A stretch of DNA of 64,000 bases from Natrinema saccharevitans (GTDB taxonomy: Archaea; Halobacteriota; Halobacteria; Halobacteriales; Natrialbaceae). The notes beneath the pieces were generated by a model. The model had not been told where the DNA came from. It did no database searches and worked only from the letters and a program-made list of their open reading frames with translations. The first letter of the stretch is position 1; every line of letters begins with the position of its first letter. The translations under genes were made by a program, and so were the position numbers. The DNA is taken from positions 434,001 to 498,000 of the forward strand of contig NZ_LWLN01000001.1 in the NCBI RefSeq assembly GCF_001953745.1. Reading direction: 5' to 3'. Shown piece by piece: positions 41,252-51,753 of the stretch.

Positions 41252-42673
41252 ATGAGCGATTCGTCGTCGGTCGGCGGGACCAACGTCGACGGGGAGTCAC
41301 CGCAGCTCGAGCCGACGGTCGAGACCGACGAGGCGACGATCACCGACGACGCCGAACTCGAGCGGACGCTCGGGCTCACCGGCGGCCTCGCCATCGGGAT
41401 CGGGACGATGATCGGGGCGGGCATCTTCGTCTTTCCGGGGCTGGCCGCCGGACAGGCGGGCCCCGCCGCGGCGGGCTCGTTCGCGATCGGCGCGCTCGTC
41501 GCGCTGCTGGTCGCGTTGCCCGCGTCCGAACTCGCGACGGCGATGCCGAAAAGCGGGGGCGGCTACTACTACATCTCCCGCGGTCTGGGGACGCTCGCCG
41601 GGACCGTCGTCGGACTGTCGCTGTGGTTCGGACTGGTGTTCGCGACGGCGTTTTACCTCGTCGGCTTCGGCTACTACGCCGTCGATACGCTCGCCGAACT
41701 CGGTGTCGCGGTCGGCGACGGGCTCGTCATCCCGCTTGCGCTGCTGTTCGGCGCGGGCTTTACCGTGTTGAACGTCACCGGGACGGAAAACGCGGCGAAG
41801 CTCCAGAACGGGATCGTCGCGTTACTGCTGTCGATCCTGGTCGTCTTCCTCGGATACGGCGGCCTCGACGCGATGGGGCTCATCGGCGATCCATCCGCGC
41901 CCGAACAGTTCGCGCCCTTCGGCACGATGCCGATACTGACGACGGCGGCGCTCGTGTTCACCTCGTATCTGGGCTTCGCACAGGTCGCGACCGTCGCCGG
42001 GGAGATGAAAGACCCCGGCCGGAACCTGCCGCTGGCGATGGTCGGCTCCGTCCTCGTCGTCGGCGTCCTCTACGTCGCGACGATCTTCGTCGCGACGAGC
42101 GCCTTCGGGAGCGAACGACTCGCGCAGTTCGGCGAGACGGCCATGGTCGAGGTCGGCCGCCACTACCTCGGCGCGGCCGGTGCCGTCGCGATCGTCTTCG
42201 GCGGGCTGCTCGCGACCATGTCGAGCGCGAACGCGTCGATCCTCAGCACGTCTCGAGCCATCTACGCCGTCTCGAAGGACGCCCTGTTGCCGCGACGGGC
42301 GAGCAATATCAACCTCCGCTATGGCACGCCCCACGTCGCGCTGGGGATGGCCGGAGGGCCGATCCTCGTGCTGGTCGCGACCGGTCGCGTGGAACTGCTC
42401 GCGGAGGTCGCCTCGTTCCTGCATCTGATCACGTACGGGCTGATCTGCGTGGCCCTGCTCGCACTGCGTCGCGACGAACCGGAGTGGTACGACCCCGATT
42501 TCCGGACTCCCGGTTACCCCGTCGTCCCGATCCTCGGCGCGCTCGCCAGCTTCGCCCTGATCGGCTTCATGCAACGCGCGTCACAGCTCATCGGCGTCGC
42601 GATCATGCTCGTGACCGCCGGGTGGTACGCCTACTACGCCCGCGACGTCACGCTCAGGGGGGCACTCCAATGA
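41252..42673 (+). CDS. APC-family amino-acid permease
   Basis: 473 residues, about 12 transmembrane helices after an acidic N-terminal extension. Signature [19 protein letters not shown] in helix 1 and [12 protein letters not shown] after helix 2. Takes up amino acids or polyamines with a cation. Overlaps the UspA-type gene by three bases, a frequent haloarchaeal pairing that suggests control of transport by the Usp protein. Confidence 0.9.
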   Translation: MSDSSSVGGTNVDGESPQLEPTVETDEATITDDAELERTLGLTGGLAIGIGTMIGAGIFVFPGLAAGQAGPAAAGSFAIGALVALLVALPASELATAMPKSGGGYYYISRGLGTLAGTVVGLSLWFGLVFATAFYLVGFGYYAVDTLAELGVAVGDGLVIPLALLFGAGFTVLNVTGTENAAKLQNGIVALLLSILVVFLGYGGLDAMGLIGDPSAPEQFAPFGTMPILTTAALVFTSYLGFAQVATVAGEMKDPGRNLPLAMVGSVLVVGVLYVATIFVATSAFGSERLAQFGETAMVEVGRHYLGAAGAVAIVFGGLLATMSSANASILSTSRAIYAVSKDALLPRRASNINLRYGTPHVALGMAGGPILVLVATGRVELLAEVASFLHLITYGLICVALLALRRDEPEWYDPDFRTPGYPVVPILGALASFALIGFMQRASQLIGVAIMLVTAGWYAYYARDVTLRGALQ

Positions 42674-43362
42674 CTCGAGTCCTCGTCCCGCTGGCGATCC
42701 TCGAGGGCGAGACGGTCCCGGCGGGACTGCCGACGCTGCTCGCGTCCACCGACGTGACGGTACTGGGCTATCACGTTCTGCCCGAGCAGACGCCGCCGGA
42801 CCAGGCGCGACTCCAGTACGAGGACCGGGCGACCGCCGCCCTCGACGATCTCGTCGCCGAGTTCGAAGCGGCCGGCAGCGAGGCCGACCACCGCCTCGTG
42901 TTCACCCACGATCGGGAGCAGACGATCGACCGAGTCGCCGCGGAGACCGGAGCGGACGCTTACGCTATTCCGGGCGTGACCGGACCGGTCGATCGGCTTC
43001 TCGTGGCGCTCTCCGGCGATGTCGCCGTCGACCGCATTCGTTCGTTCGTCGCCGACTTGATCGCCGATCGGGAGATCGACGTCACGCTCTTTCTCGCGAC
43101 CGACGACGAGCCCGGCGGCCGCGAATCCCTCGAGACGGCCGCCGAAGCCCTCGCCGCGGCCGGTATCGACGCCGAGACCGAACTTGCGGTCGGCGACGCG
43201 CCGTTCGAGGCACTCCTGGGCGCCACTGCGGACCACGACGCCGTCGTCATGGGCGAGCGGGCCCCGTCGCTGCGGTCGTTCCTCCTGGGCGAGGACGAAG
43301 AGCGGGTCGCCGCCGAGTCGGTCGGTCCGGTCCTCGTCGTTCGGAGTTCCGACGGCACGTGA
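42670..43362 (+). CDS. UspA-type protein paired with the permease
   Basis: 230 residues in two Usp-like halves; the second ends [35 protein letters not shown]. The ATP-binding G-x2-G-x9-G(S/T) motif is not well conserved, so nucleotide binding is uncertain. Coupled to the permease gene (ATGA). Convergent with a paralogue at 43393-44157, 30 bases away. Confidence 0.82.
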   Translation: MTRVLVPLAILEGETVPAGLPTLLASTDVTVLGYHVLPEQTPPDQARLQYEDRATAALDDLVAEFEAAGSEADHRLVFTHDREQTIDRVAAETGADAYAIPGVTGPVDRLLVALSGDVAVDRIRSFVADLIADREIDVTLFLATDDEPGGRESLETAAEALAAAGIDAETELAVGDAPFEALLGATADHDAVVMGERAPSLRSFLLGEDEERVAAESVGPVLVVRSSDGT

Positions 43363-43392
43363 TCTCCGCGTGTCGGTGTACCCGCACGTTCG

Positions 43393-44157
43393 CTACTCCT
43401 CGTTTTCGCCGCCGGATTCCGGGTCCTCCGCCGTCGCCTCGAGGTACTCGCCGCGAATCACGAGGACCGGATCGACCGTCTCCCGCGCCAGTCGTTCGAC
43501 GCGATCCCGGAAGACGAAACGGCGGATCGACGGTCGGCTCTCGCCGAGGACGAGGAGGTCGTGAGCCGCCGCGGCGTCGAGGATCGCCGCCGTGGGCGAG
43601 TCGTCGACGACGACCGTACGGTCGATCCGCTCGTCGTCGAGACCCGCGGTCACCAGTTCCGATCGCGCCGTCTGGAGCAGTTCCGCGCCCGCGTCTCGCT
43701 CCGCCTCGTCGGTCGCGACGTGAAAGAGGGTGACCGTGAGCGTCGTACCGGCGAGGACCGTACAGAGTAACCGGGCGATGTGTTCGACGTTGACGTCGCT
43801 CCGAATCGCGACGAGTACCGACTCGAGGACGGGTGCCGGGTTGCAGACCAGGACGGCGTCGCACGATTCCTCGACGGCGACGCGCTCGAACGTCTTCAGT
43901 CGGGAGTGGGTAAACGCCAGTCGCGACGCGACGTCGCAGCCGGCGTCCTCGAACACCGTCCGGCGCTCCGCGAGTTCGGCCCGCATGCGGTCACCGTACT
44001 GGTCGCGTGCCTGCTCCGTGCCGATCTGGTCGGGGAGTTCGCGATAGCCCAGCAGGACGACCGGGATCGACGCGAACGCGTCGACGAGCGTCCGCGGGAC
44101 GCTCTCTCCCTCGAGGACGTCGACCGGGATCAACACGCGATGGTCGCGGTCTGACAT
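43393..44157 (-). CDS. UspA-type protein, paralogue
   Basis: 254 residues, same layout as the preceding gene (VLIPVDVLEGESVPRTLVDA near the start; LVLGESRPSIRRFVFRDRVE near the end). Transcribed towards it. Two tail-to-tail Usp genes suggest an inverted duplication or separate regulation. Ligand unknown. Confidence 0.82.
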   Translation of the reverse strand: MSDRDHRVLIPVDVLEGESVPRTLVDAFASIPVVLLGYRELPDQIGTEQARDQYGDRMRAELAERRTVFEDAGCDVASRLAFTHSRLKTFERVAVEESCDAVLVCNPAPVLESVLVAIRSDVNVEHIARLLCTVLAGTTLTVTLFHVATDEAERDAGAELLQTARSELVTAGLDDERIDRTVVVDDSPTAAILDAAAAHDLLVLGESRPSIRRFVFRDRVERLARETVDPVLVIRGEYLEATAEDPESGGENEE

Positions 44158-44266
44158 TGCTGACGAGTCGTCCTCCCACGGGCAGCGTCATATATCCCGG
44201 CCTGGGACGGCTCCGTCTCGACGGGCGGCCGGGCGTTTTTGTAGCTCGGGGACTTAAACCAGTACC

Positions 44267-45400
44267 GTGACGGCGCGAGAAAACAGCGGGACGACGAACG
44301 GAGTCGATGCCGTGGCCGCGTTCGGCGAGGCGACCGGCGCGGCCGCTGGCGACGACACGGTCGGAACCGACCGGGGGATCGAGAAAGAGCGGCTACCGAC
44401 CGAGACGCGCCCGGACGACCGCGAGCCGTCGGCGACGGCCGACCGCGATATCGCCGTCTCCGTCACCGGGCTGTCCAAGCGGTTCGGCGACGGCGAGACG
44501 GCGGTGATCGCCGTCGACGAGGTGAGCTTCGACATCGAGACCGGCTCGATCGTCGGCCTGCTGGGGCCCAACGGTGCCGGCAAGACGACGCTCATCAAGT
44601 CCATCCTCGGGATGGTCGTGCCGGACGCTGGCAGCGTCCGGATCCGCGACATCGACCTCCGGGAGCGACCGCGGGCGGCCTACGGCGCCGTCGACGCGAT
44701 GCTCGAGGGGGCGCGAAACGACTACTGGCGGCTGACCGTCCGGGAGAACCTGCGGTACTTCGCCACGATCGGCGGCGTCGACCCGGACTCGGTCCGCGAC
44801 CGCCACGACCGGCTGCTGGCCCAGCTCGACCTCGAGGCGAAAGCCGACGTTCCGGTCCGCGATCTCTCCCGGGGGATGAAACAGAAGGTGTCGCTGGCCA
44901 GCGTCCTCGCCGGCGGCGCCGAGGTCGTCTTCCTCGACGAGCCCACGCTCGGGCTCGACATCGAGAGTTCCCGGACGCTCCAGCGGGAACTGCGACGCCT
45001 CGCCGCGGAGGAGGACCTCACCGTCGTCCTCAGCAGCCACGACATGGACGTCGTCGAGACGGTCTGTGACCGCGTCCTCATCATGTCCGACGGGGCGATC
45101 GTCGCGGACGACACCGTCGACGCCTTGCTGTCCGACACGGACCGCCACTGCGTTCGGATCGCGAGCGCCGACATCGACGCCGCCCTCGTCTCGCGGCTGC
45201 GACGGCGCTTCGATTCGCTCGAGGCCGAGCGACGCGACGCCGGCCACCGGATCGAGGTCGTGACCGACAGCGACGGCCTCTACGAGCTGCTGGCGACGCT
45301 TCGCGGCGACGGCGTGACCCTCGAGCGCGTCCGGACGGTCGAGCCGGACCTCGAGGACGTCTTCGTCGAACTGACGAGCGGCGACCGAGGTGACCGATGA
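44267..45400 (+). CDS. ABC transporter ATP-binding protein
   Basis: 377 residues from GTG 44267 with a ~60-residue disordered extension, then the ATPase: GLLGPNGAGKTTLIKSI (Walker A), DLSRGMKQKVSLASVLA (signature), EVVFLDEPTLGLD (Walker B) and SSHDMDVVE (switch His). C-terminal ~90 residues resemble those of ABC-2 type drug or polysaccharide exporters. Overlaps its permease by four bases. Confidence 0.93.
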   Translation: MTARENSGTTNGVDAVAAFGEATGAAAGDDTVGTDRGIEKERLPTETRPDDREPSATADRDIAVSVTGLSKRFGDGETAVIAVDEVSFDIETGSIVGLLGPNGAGKTTLIKSILGMVVPDAGSVRIRDIDLRERPRAAYGAVDAMLEGARNDYWRLTVRENLRYFATIGGVDPDSVRDRHDRLLAQLDLEAKADVPVRDLSRGMKQKVSLASVLAGGAEVVFLDEPTLGLDIESSRTLQRELRRLAAEEDLTVVLSSHDMDVVETVCDRVLIMSDGAIVADDTVDALLSDTDRHCVRIASADIDAALVSRLRRRFDSLEAERRDAGHRIEVVTDSDGLYELLATLRGDGVTLERVRTVEPDLEDVFVELTSGDRGDR

Positions 45401-46215
45401 GCGCGGGAGCGGATCGGCGGGACGCGACCGACCGTCCGCGGCCGGCCGGCTACCGCCACCTCGCGCGGGCCGTCCTCTACCGCGAGTACCTGATCTTCGT
45501 CCGCTACCCGGCCAACGCCGTCGGCGGGCTCGTCATCTCGGTGTTCTTCTTCGGGCTGCTGTTCTACGGCGGCCGGGCGATCGCCGGGCAGGCGCTGACC
45601 GACTCCATCGAGGGACTCATCGTCGGCTACTTCCTGTGGTCGCTCTCGGTCGGGGCGTACTCCTCGATCTCGAACGACATCGGGAGCGAGGTCCAGTGGG
45701 GGACCCTCGAGCGCCACGTGATGTCGCCCTTTGGCTTCGCTCCCGTGGCGCTGTTGAAGGGCCTCGCCAAGATCGTCCGGTCGTTCGTTACCTCGTCTGT
45801 GCTCCTCGCTGTCATGTTGCTCATGACCGGGCGGAGCCTCGAGTTGAACCTCGGAACGATCGTCGTCGTCGCGACGCTCAGCATCGTCTCGGTACTGGGC
45901 CTCGGACTGGCCGCCGGCGGCGTGACCGTCCTCTACAAGCGGGTCGGCAACTGGCTCAACCTGCTCCAGTTCGGCTTTATCGTGCTGATCTCCGCGCCCG
46001 CGTTCGACCTCGGCTGGCTGCGGTTCCTCCCGCTCGCGCAGGGCAGCGCCCTCCTCCAGCGGACGATGATCGATAACGTTCGCCTCTGGGAGTTCCCGGC
46101 GGCCGATCTCGCGGTCCTGCTCGGAGTCGCCGTCGGGTACCTCGCGCTCGGCTACGCGGTCTTCCAGTACGCGACCCGCCGGGCGCGTCGGCTCGGCGTC
46201 CTCGGGGACTACTGA
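45397..46215 (+). CDS. ABC-2 type transporter permease
   Basis: 272 residues with six predicted helices (VGGLVISVFFFGLLFYGG; SVLLAVMLLMTG; ATLSIVSVLGLGLAAGGVTV; others). Forms the membrane part of the exporter with the preceding ATPase. Substrate unknown. Confidence 0.88.
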   Translation: MSAGADRRDATDRPRPAGYRHLARAVLYREYLIFVRYPANAVGGLVISVFFFGLLFYGGRAIAGQALTDSIEGLIVGYFLWSLSVGAYSSISNDIGSEVQWGTLERHVMSPFGFAPVALLKGLAKIVRSFVTSSVLLAVMLLMTGRSLELNLGTIVVVATLSIVSVLGLGLAAGGVTVLYKRVGNWLNLLQFGFIVLISAPAFDLGWLRFLPLAQGSALLQRTMIDNVRLWEFPAADLAVLLGVAVGYLALGYAVFQYATRRARRLGVLGDY

Positions 46216-46300
46216 CCCGCCTCCGGCCCACACCGGACCGACGGCGTCCGGAACCGCAGCCGCCGCCAGACTCTCCCCCGCGGGCCCCGTTCAGTTCCGT

Positions 46301-46546
46301 ATGGCCCACGACAGGATCCACGCGCGCAAACCCACCCACGACCTCGAGCGGTGGTCCGTCGGGACGATCGCCGCCGTCTCCGAGCGGGACGGTCACGCCG
46401 TCTTCGAGGTGACGACCGCGGGCGGCGAGTCGATCGAACTCGTCGTGACGGTCGCGATCCGGGACCTCGTCCTCCGGCGACTCGACCTCGGGGCCGACGA
46501 GTCGCCGATCGGTGCCCGCGTCTGGTACCGCTCCCGGGGCGGCTGA
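46301..46546 (+). CDS. Small conserved-looking protein, unknown
   Basis: 81 residues, soluble, strand-rich (GTIAAVSERDGHAVFEVTT, SIELVVTVAIRDLVL), probably a small beta barrel. No family named. Isolated between the ABC operon and the tRNA-binding-type gene. Confidence 0.55.
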   Translation: MAHDRIHARKPTHDLERWSVGTIAAVSERDGHAVFEVTTAGGESIELVVTVAIRDLVLRRLDLGADESPIGARVWYRSRGG

Positions 46547-46594
46547 CGGCCGCGGACCGACACCTAGTTTTCGGTGGCGACGGTACCGCGAGGC

Positions 46595-46918
46595 ATGGTC
46601 GAGAGTCCGTTCGACGTCGAGATCGAAGTGGGCGAAGTACTCGAGGCCGAACCGTTCCCCGAGGCCGAGAAGCCGGAGATGACCAAGCTGTGGATCGACC
46701 TCGGCGACGAGGAGATCCAGTCCGCGGCGCAGTTGGACCACCACCACGACGCCGCCGACCTCGAGGGCCGACAGGTACTCTGTGCGACGAATCTCGGCTC
46801 CGTGCGGATCGCGGGGTTCAAATCGGAGGCGCTGACCGTCGGCGTTCCGAGCGAGGAGGGGTATCCCGTGCTGGTCTCGCCCGACGAGGACGTGCCGCTT
46901 GGCGGGACGCTGTACTGA
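46595..46918 (+). CDS. tRNA-binding-domain (CsaA-like) protein
   Basis: 107 residues forming one EMAP/Trbp111-type OB fold: DVEIEVGEVLEAEPFPEAEK, SAAQLDHHHDAADLEGRQV, and the end EGYPVLVSPDEDVPLGGTLY. CsaA-type proteins bind tRNA or act as chaperones. Leaderless promoter ctagttttcgg about 27 bases upstream. Confidence 0.82.
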   Translation: MVESPFDVEIEVGEVLEAEPFPEAEKPEMTKLWIDLGDEEIQSAAQLDHHHDAADLEGRQVLCATNLGSVRIAGFKSEALTVGVPSEEGYPVLVSPDEDVPLGGTLY

Positions 46919-46968
46919 TCTTGGGAAGAATCTAAGTAGCACCCACTGTAACCGTATGCGTGTGAACG

Positions 46969-47217
46969 GTGGGGACGGAAACTGACGACCGCGGACGGCT
47001 ATATCTCTCGAAGGATCTCCGTGAGCGGCACGGAGAGCGTTTTCACGTCGTCGAATACAGCGACCACATCGAGCTGATCCCGATCGACGACGACCCGCTC
47101 GAGGGACTTCGAGAAGCCGTCGGCGATGCGTTCGACGACGAATCGATCGACGAACTGCGCGACGAAGCCCGGGAGTTGGCCCGCGAGGAGGCGGCGAACG
47201 ATGTACGTCGAGACTGA
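46969..47217 (+). CDS. AbrB/VapB-type antitoxin
   Basis: 82 residues from GTG 46969 (an in-frame stop just upstream excludes earlier starts). N-terminal DNA-binding hairpin TDDRGRLYLSKDLRERHGER and an acidic helical tail (SIDELRDEARELAREEA). Overlaps the PIN-domain toxin gene by 17 bases. Confidence 0.8.
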   Translation: MGTETDDRGRLYLSKDLRERHGERFHVVEYSDHIELIPIDDDPLEGLREAVGDAFDDESIDELRDEARELAREEAANDVRRD

Positions 47218-47589
47218 TTTCCTGCTAGCGCTTCTCAAGGACTCTGACTGGTTGCAGGCCGAGGCGAAAGCTGCCCTCGACGACCACGAGGTAGAAACGT
47301 CGATCCTCGCCTACGCCGAACTCTTTCTCCTCCTCGACGACTACGACGTCGATCGCGTTCGAGCGATTTCCAACCTCGTCGAACTCGTCCCGGTTCGACC
47401 AGAGGACCACTCACAGGCCGTTCTCAAGGCGGTCAAGTATCAGGACGAACACGGGATGACGAACTTCGACTCGCTTCACGCGGGGATGGTCGACACGCGG
47501 GAGACGCCAGTTCTCGGCAGCGAACGCGACTACGACGACCTCGAGATCGAGCGATCCCGCTCGAGCCGACCGACGACGGCTCCGAGTAG
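47201..47589 (+). pseudogene. VapC-type PIN toxin with missing stop codon
   Basis: From ATG 47201: MYVETDFLLALLKDSDW, central acidic ILAYAELFLLL, and C-terminal FDSLHAGMV and VLGSERDYDD, a complete PIN domain of about 125 residues. No stop follows: the frame remains open to about 50038, through mutS in another frame. A -1 shift would meet TAG at 47587-47589. A small indel near the 3' end has probably removed the normal stop, so a stable toxin may not be made. Confidence 0.7.
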
Positions 47590-47669
47590 GGCCGCCGGTC
47601 CCGTCGCCGGCCGACCACGTTCACCGCGGATCCCGCAGGGTTTTTGCGGTGGAGGGACAGTCACCGGAT

Positions 47670-50375
47670 ATGACCGAGGCGACGGGGATCGTCGGCGAGT
47701 TCTTCTCGCTCAAGGAAGGGACCGACGCCGACCTCCTGACGATGCAGTGTGGCGACTTCTACGAGTTCTTCGGCGAGGACGCCGAACTCGTCAGCGAGGA
47801 ACTCGATCTCAAAGTCTCGCAGAAATCGTCACACGGCTCGTCCTATCCGATGGCCGGCGTGCCGATCGACGACCTGACGCCCTATCTCAAGGCCTTAGTC
47901 GAGCGCGGCTACCGCGTCGCCGTCGCCGACCAGTACGAGACCGACTCCGGTCACGCACGCGAGGTCGTCCGCGTCGTGACCCCCGGCACCCTGCTCGAGA
48001 CGAGCGACGCCGACGCCCAGTACATGGCGGCGGTCGTCGACGGCGGCGACGACTACGGCCTCGCGTTCGCCGACGTGACGACCGGCCGATTCCTCGTCGC
48101 CGACGCCACCGACGCCGACGAGGCACTGACGGAGCTCTACCGATTCGACCCGGTCGAGGTCCTGCCCGGCCCCGACGTGCGGACCGACGACGAGTTGCTC
48201 GAGCAGGTCCGCGAGCGGTTGGACGCGACGCTGACCCTCCACGAGACCGAAGCGTTCGCACCCAAACGCGGTGCCCACACCGTCCGCGACCAGTTCGGGA
48301 CCGAGACCGTCGACCGGCTGTCGGTCGGCGAACCGACGCTCGCCGCGGCCGGCGCAGTGCTTTCCTACGTCGAGGAAACCGGCGCGGGCGTGCTGGCCTC
48401 GATGACCCGCATCCAGGCCCACCACGGCGACGACCACGTCACGCTGGACGCGACTACCCAGCGCAACCTCGAGCTCACGGAAACGATGCAGGGCGACGGC
48501 GACGGCTCGCTGTTCGCGACGATCGACCACACCGAGACCAGCGCCGGCGGCCGGCTGCTCAAAGAGTGGCTCCAGCGCCCGCGACGGTCGCTCGAGACGC
48601 TCGAGGAACGTCAGGCCGGCGTCGCCGCGCTGTCGACGGCGGCGCTGGCCCGCGACGAGATCCAGGATCGGCTCGGCGAGGCCTACGACCTCGCGCGGCT
48701 GGCCTCGAAGGCCAGCCACGGCAGCGCCGACGCGCGGGATCTGGTCGCCGTCCGCGAGACGCTGGCCGTTCTCCCGGCCGTGGCCGAGACGATCGATTCG
48801 ACGCCGGAACTGGCCGACTCCGCCCTCTCGGCGATCGTCGACCGACCGGACCGGGAAGTCGCCCGAGAGCTGCGCCAGACCCTCGAAGAGGCCGTCGTCG
48901 AGGACCCACCCTCGACGGTGACCCAGGGGGAACTCCTCCGGACGGGATACGACGCGGAACTCGACGAGGTGATCGAGCGCCACGAGGACGTCAGGGAGTG
49001 GCTCGATACCCTCGCCGAGCGCGAGAAGCGCCAGCACGGGCTCTCACACGTTACCGTCGACCGGAACAAGACCGACGGCTACTACATTCAGGTCGGCAAA
49101 TCGGCCGCGGACGGCGTCCCCGATCACTACGAGGGGATCAAGACGCTCAAAAACTCGAAGCGGTTCACGACCGAGGAACTCGAGGAGAAAGAACGCGAGA
49201 TCCTCCGGCTCGAGGACCGGCGCGGCGACCTCGAGTACGACCTCTTCGCGGAGCTCCGCGACGAAGTGGCCGAGCGGGCGGAACTGCTGCAGGACGTCGG
49301 CCGGGCCTTGGCGACGATCGACGCGCTGGCAAGTCTCGCGACTCACGCCGCCGAGAACCGCTGGGTGCGGCCGGAACTACATCGGGGCGATCGCCTCGAG
49401 ATCGAGCAGGGTCGCCATCCGGTCGTCGAGCAGACGACGGAGTTCGTGCCCAACGACGTGCGGCTGGACGAGGACCGCGGCTTTCTGGTCGTCACCGGCC
49501 CCAACATGTCCGGCAAGTCGACGTACATGCGTCAGGTCGCGTGTATCGTCCTGCTGGCCCAGATCGGGAGCTTCGTCCCGGCCGAGGCGGCCGAGATCGG
49601 CGTCGTCGACGGCATCTTCACCCGCGTCGGCGCGCTCGACGAACTCGCACAGGGCCGGTCGACGTTCATGGTCGAGATGAGCGAACTCTCGAACATCCTG
49701 CACACCGCGACCGAGGAGTCGCTGGTCATCTTGGACGAGGTGGGGCGGGGCACCGCGACCTACGACGGCATCTCGATCGCGTGGGCCGCCACGGAGTATC
49801 TGCACAACGAGGTCAAGGCCAAGACCCTCTTTGCGACCCACTACCACGAACTGACGGGCCTCGCGGAGAACCTGCCCCGGGTCGCCAACGTCCACGTCGC
49901 GGTCGCCGGCGACCCGGAGTCGCCGGCTGCCAGCGGGACGTCGTCTCGCCCGGCCGACGAGCGCGACGGCGAGGTCACCTTCCTGCGGACGGTCCGAGAC
50001 GGCCCCACGGACCGCAGCTACGGCGTCCACGTCGCTGACCTCGCCGGCGTCCCGGACCCCGTCGTCGACCGCTCGAGGGAGGTCTTAGAGCGCCTGCGCG
50101 AGGAGAAGGCCATCGAGGCGAAAGGCGGGGCCTCGAGCGAGCCGGTACAGGCGGTCTTCGATCTGGGCAGCGGGACGATGCGCGCGGCGTCAGGGGACGG
50201 GCAGGGATCCGCCGCGGCGTCGACCGACGGCGGCCCGACGGCGGGCGACGGTCAGTCGATCGACCCCGAGACCGAGGCCGTCCTCGAGGACCTCGAGTCG
50301 ATCGACGTCAACACGACGCCGCCGATCGAACTCGTCTCGAAGGTGCAGGAGTTACAGGAGCGACTCGAGGAGTAA
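47670..50375 (+). CDS. mutS: DNA mismatch repair protein MutS
   Basis: 901 residues from ATG 47670 (GTG 47649 possible). Mismatch-binding motif CGDFYEFF near the N-terminus, connector, lever and clamp domains, ATPase Walker A TGPNMSGKSTYMRQ, LDEVGRGTATYDG (Walker B) and ATHYHELT. A disordered acidic linker precedes the C-terminal helix. Recognises mismatches together with MutL, found 7 kb downstream. Confidence 0.97.
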   Translation: MTEATGIVGEFFSLKEGTDADLLTMQCGDFYEFFGEDAELVSEELDLKVSQKSSHGSSYPMAGVPIDDLTPYLKALVERGYRVAVADQYETDSGHAREVVRVVTPGTLLETSDADAQYMAAVVDGGDDYGLAFADVTTGRFLVADATDADEALTELYRFDPVEVLPGPDVRTDDELLEQVRERLDATLTLHETEAFAPKRGAHTVRDQFGTETVDRLSVGEPTLAAAGAVLSYVEETGAGVLASMTRIQAHHGDDHVTLDATTQRNLELTETMQGDGDGSLFATIDHTETSAGGRLLKEWLQRPRRSLETLEERQAGVAALSTAALARDEIQDRLGEAYDLARLASKASHGSADARDLVAVRETLAVLPAVAETIDSTPELADSALSAIVDRPDREVARELRQTLEEAVVEDPPSTVTQGELLRTGYDAELDEVIERHEDVREWLDTLAEREKRQHGLSHVTVDRNKTDGYYIQVGKSAADGVPDHYEGIKTLKNSKRFTTEELEEKEREILRLEDRRGDLEYDLFAELRDEVAERAELLQDVGRALATIDALASLATHAAENRWVRPELHRGDRLEIEQGRHPVVEQTTEFVPNDVRLDEDRGFLVVTGPNMSGKSTYMRQVACIVLLAQIGSFVPAEAAEIGVVDGIFTRVGALDELAQGRSTFMVEMSELSNILHTATEESLVILDEVGRGTATYDGISIAWAATEYLHNEVKAKTLFATHYHELTGLAENLPRVANVHVAVAGDPESPAASGTSSRPADERDGEVTFLRTVRDGPTDRSYGVHVADLAGVPDPVVDRSREVLERLREEKAIEAKGGASSEPVQAVFDLGSGTMRAASGDGQGSAAASTDGGPTAGDGQSIDPETEAVLEDLESIDVNTTPPIELVSKVQELQERLEE

Positions 50376-50536
50376 GCCGGCCGCCGATGCCGCGTTTGAC
50401 GTCGGGGTGTGCGAGTTACCAGTCGTCGCTCGGATGGGTTCCGAAAACGGAACGGCTGAATCGGTAGGGAGACATGCGAGCTTTTCGATGACAACCCATC
50501 AAAAGATATTTGATTACATTCTGACCACAGCACCTC

Positions 50537-51105
50537 ATGAATCGGCGACAGTATCTCGCTGCAAGCGGATTGATGGCTGTACCCTTAGCTGGGTGTACTT
50601 CGGTGGGGGGTGAGACACGACTCACCGCCGATGGTGTGATCGAGGACGATGGAGGTGTCGTACTGCGTTTAGCGAGAACGGCGAGGATCTATTGCGAATT
50701 CAGTTCCAAAAACAGTTCACCGATGACGAGAAACGCGAGTACTATCCATTCTTTGTGACTTCGTGGCAGCCGGATGGCATTCGACTCGACTCACTCCGGC
50801 TCAAATTCCGCTCTCCGCCGTCCACTGCTGGCTTCTCACCAGCCGGGATCTCCCTTCGGGAAGGCGACCACGCATACAAAGCGACACTCTCTCAGGACGG
50901 CGATAACCCATCGACGACTATCTTGGACATGCCAGACACTACTGGCATCGGCCACGGAAGCGTGAAGACGGATTTTCTTCTTGCTGGAGATCACGAACAG
51001 AATCCTCAAGAACTGTGGATTGGAACCGAGGCCGCGCTTTCAGATGACGGTTTTTGGAGAACTAATTATAGTGCGACTGGGGACTTTACTGTCGGGTTTC
51101 CCTGA
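50537..51105 (+). pseudogene. Frameshifted lipoprotein gene
   Basis: Starts MNRRQYLAASGLMAVPLAGC, an export signal with lipobox. Around 50665 the sense jumps to another frame: reading VVLR then FSENGEDLLRIQFQKQF restores a continuous ~188-residue protein ending at 51105. One base lost or gained explains it. No domain recognised. AT-richer than mutS, so probably acquired. Confidence 0.7.
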
Positions 51106-51173
51106 AGAGATACAACGATCATATTCACCACTATCTACCCAATCACACCTTCTGACCGGATGAGACACACCCT

Positions 51174-51210
51174 GTACTTACCGCTGGTTCACGATCGCCT
51201 GTCCGACTCT
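51174..51210 (+). repeat. Half-preserved dif-like site 6 with accessory arm
   Basis: Accessory arm GTACTTACC (51174-51182), 17 bases, then first core arm TGTCCGACTCT (51200-51210) and centre GTTCCA. The second core arm is lost. The 37 bases closely match those at 53287-53323. It marks the left edge of the right cluster. Confidence 0.6.
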
Positions 51211-51219
51211 GTTCCAACG

Positions 51220-51753
51220 CTACTTGACGATGGACACGAGGTCCTTATGGAGGCCTATTACCGCCTGTGCGACTCGTCGTCGCCGACGCGATTTGGTATC
51301 GACCGCTATACCGTTACGCTCGATCCACCGCCGCATTTTGCTACTGCCGGCTTTCCGGTCGATGCCGACCTGCCAGAGGTGGTTAATCGGGTGTCGCAGC
51401 CAGTTGTACTCCTCGTGGGCGAACACGTCGATATACGTCGGCGAGTGAGCGATGAGGATGACGTGGATCTGTCTGTCGGCGAGCAACGTCCGACGATACG
51501 TCCAGCTACCGTTCGGCTCCGACCCGACCGGCGGCTGGTGATACCACGCCAATAGGTCCCACTCGAAACCGTGTTCCTGGAGTGTCTCCGTGAATTCGCC
51601 CAGCGGCCGCTGAATGGTGCCGACGTATTCGGTATCGCGAAGGCGGTACTGGGGCTGCCCGAGCGTTCGCCCGAGACGGGTGATCACGGGACCGAACAGC
51701 TGTCTCACGCGGTAGGGAACGTCGGGTTCGAGTGCCTCGACGATCGTCCGCAT
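51220..51753 (-). CDS. Hypothetical protein of a single-gene module
   Basis: 177 residues from ATG 51753: MRTIVEALEPDVPYRVRQLF, then Trp/His-rich middle (WDLLAWYHQPP, YIDVFAHEEYNWLRHPINH) and a basic tail. No membrane segment or known motif. Bounded by the sites at 51174 and 51871. Confidence 0.55.
   Translation of the reverse strand: MRTIVEALEPDVPYRVRQLFGPVITRLGRTLGQPQYRLRDTEYVGTIQRPLGEFTETLQEHGFEWDLLAWYHQPPVGSEPNGSWTYRRTLLADRQIHVILIAHSPTYIDVFAHEEYNWLRHPINHLWQVGIDRKAGSSKMRRWIERNGIAVDTKSRRRRRVAQAVIGLHKDLVSIVK

Noticed and set aside
47126-50038. Very long frame overlapping mutS
   Set aside because: Beyond the PIN domain the translation is Arg/Pro-rich shadow of mutS in another frame; only the first ~125 residues are real.
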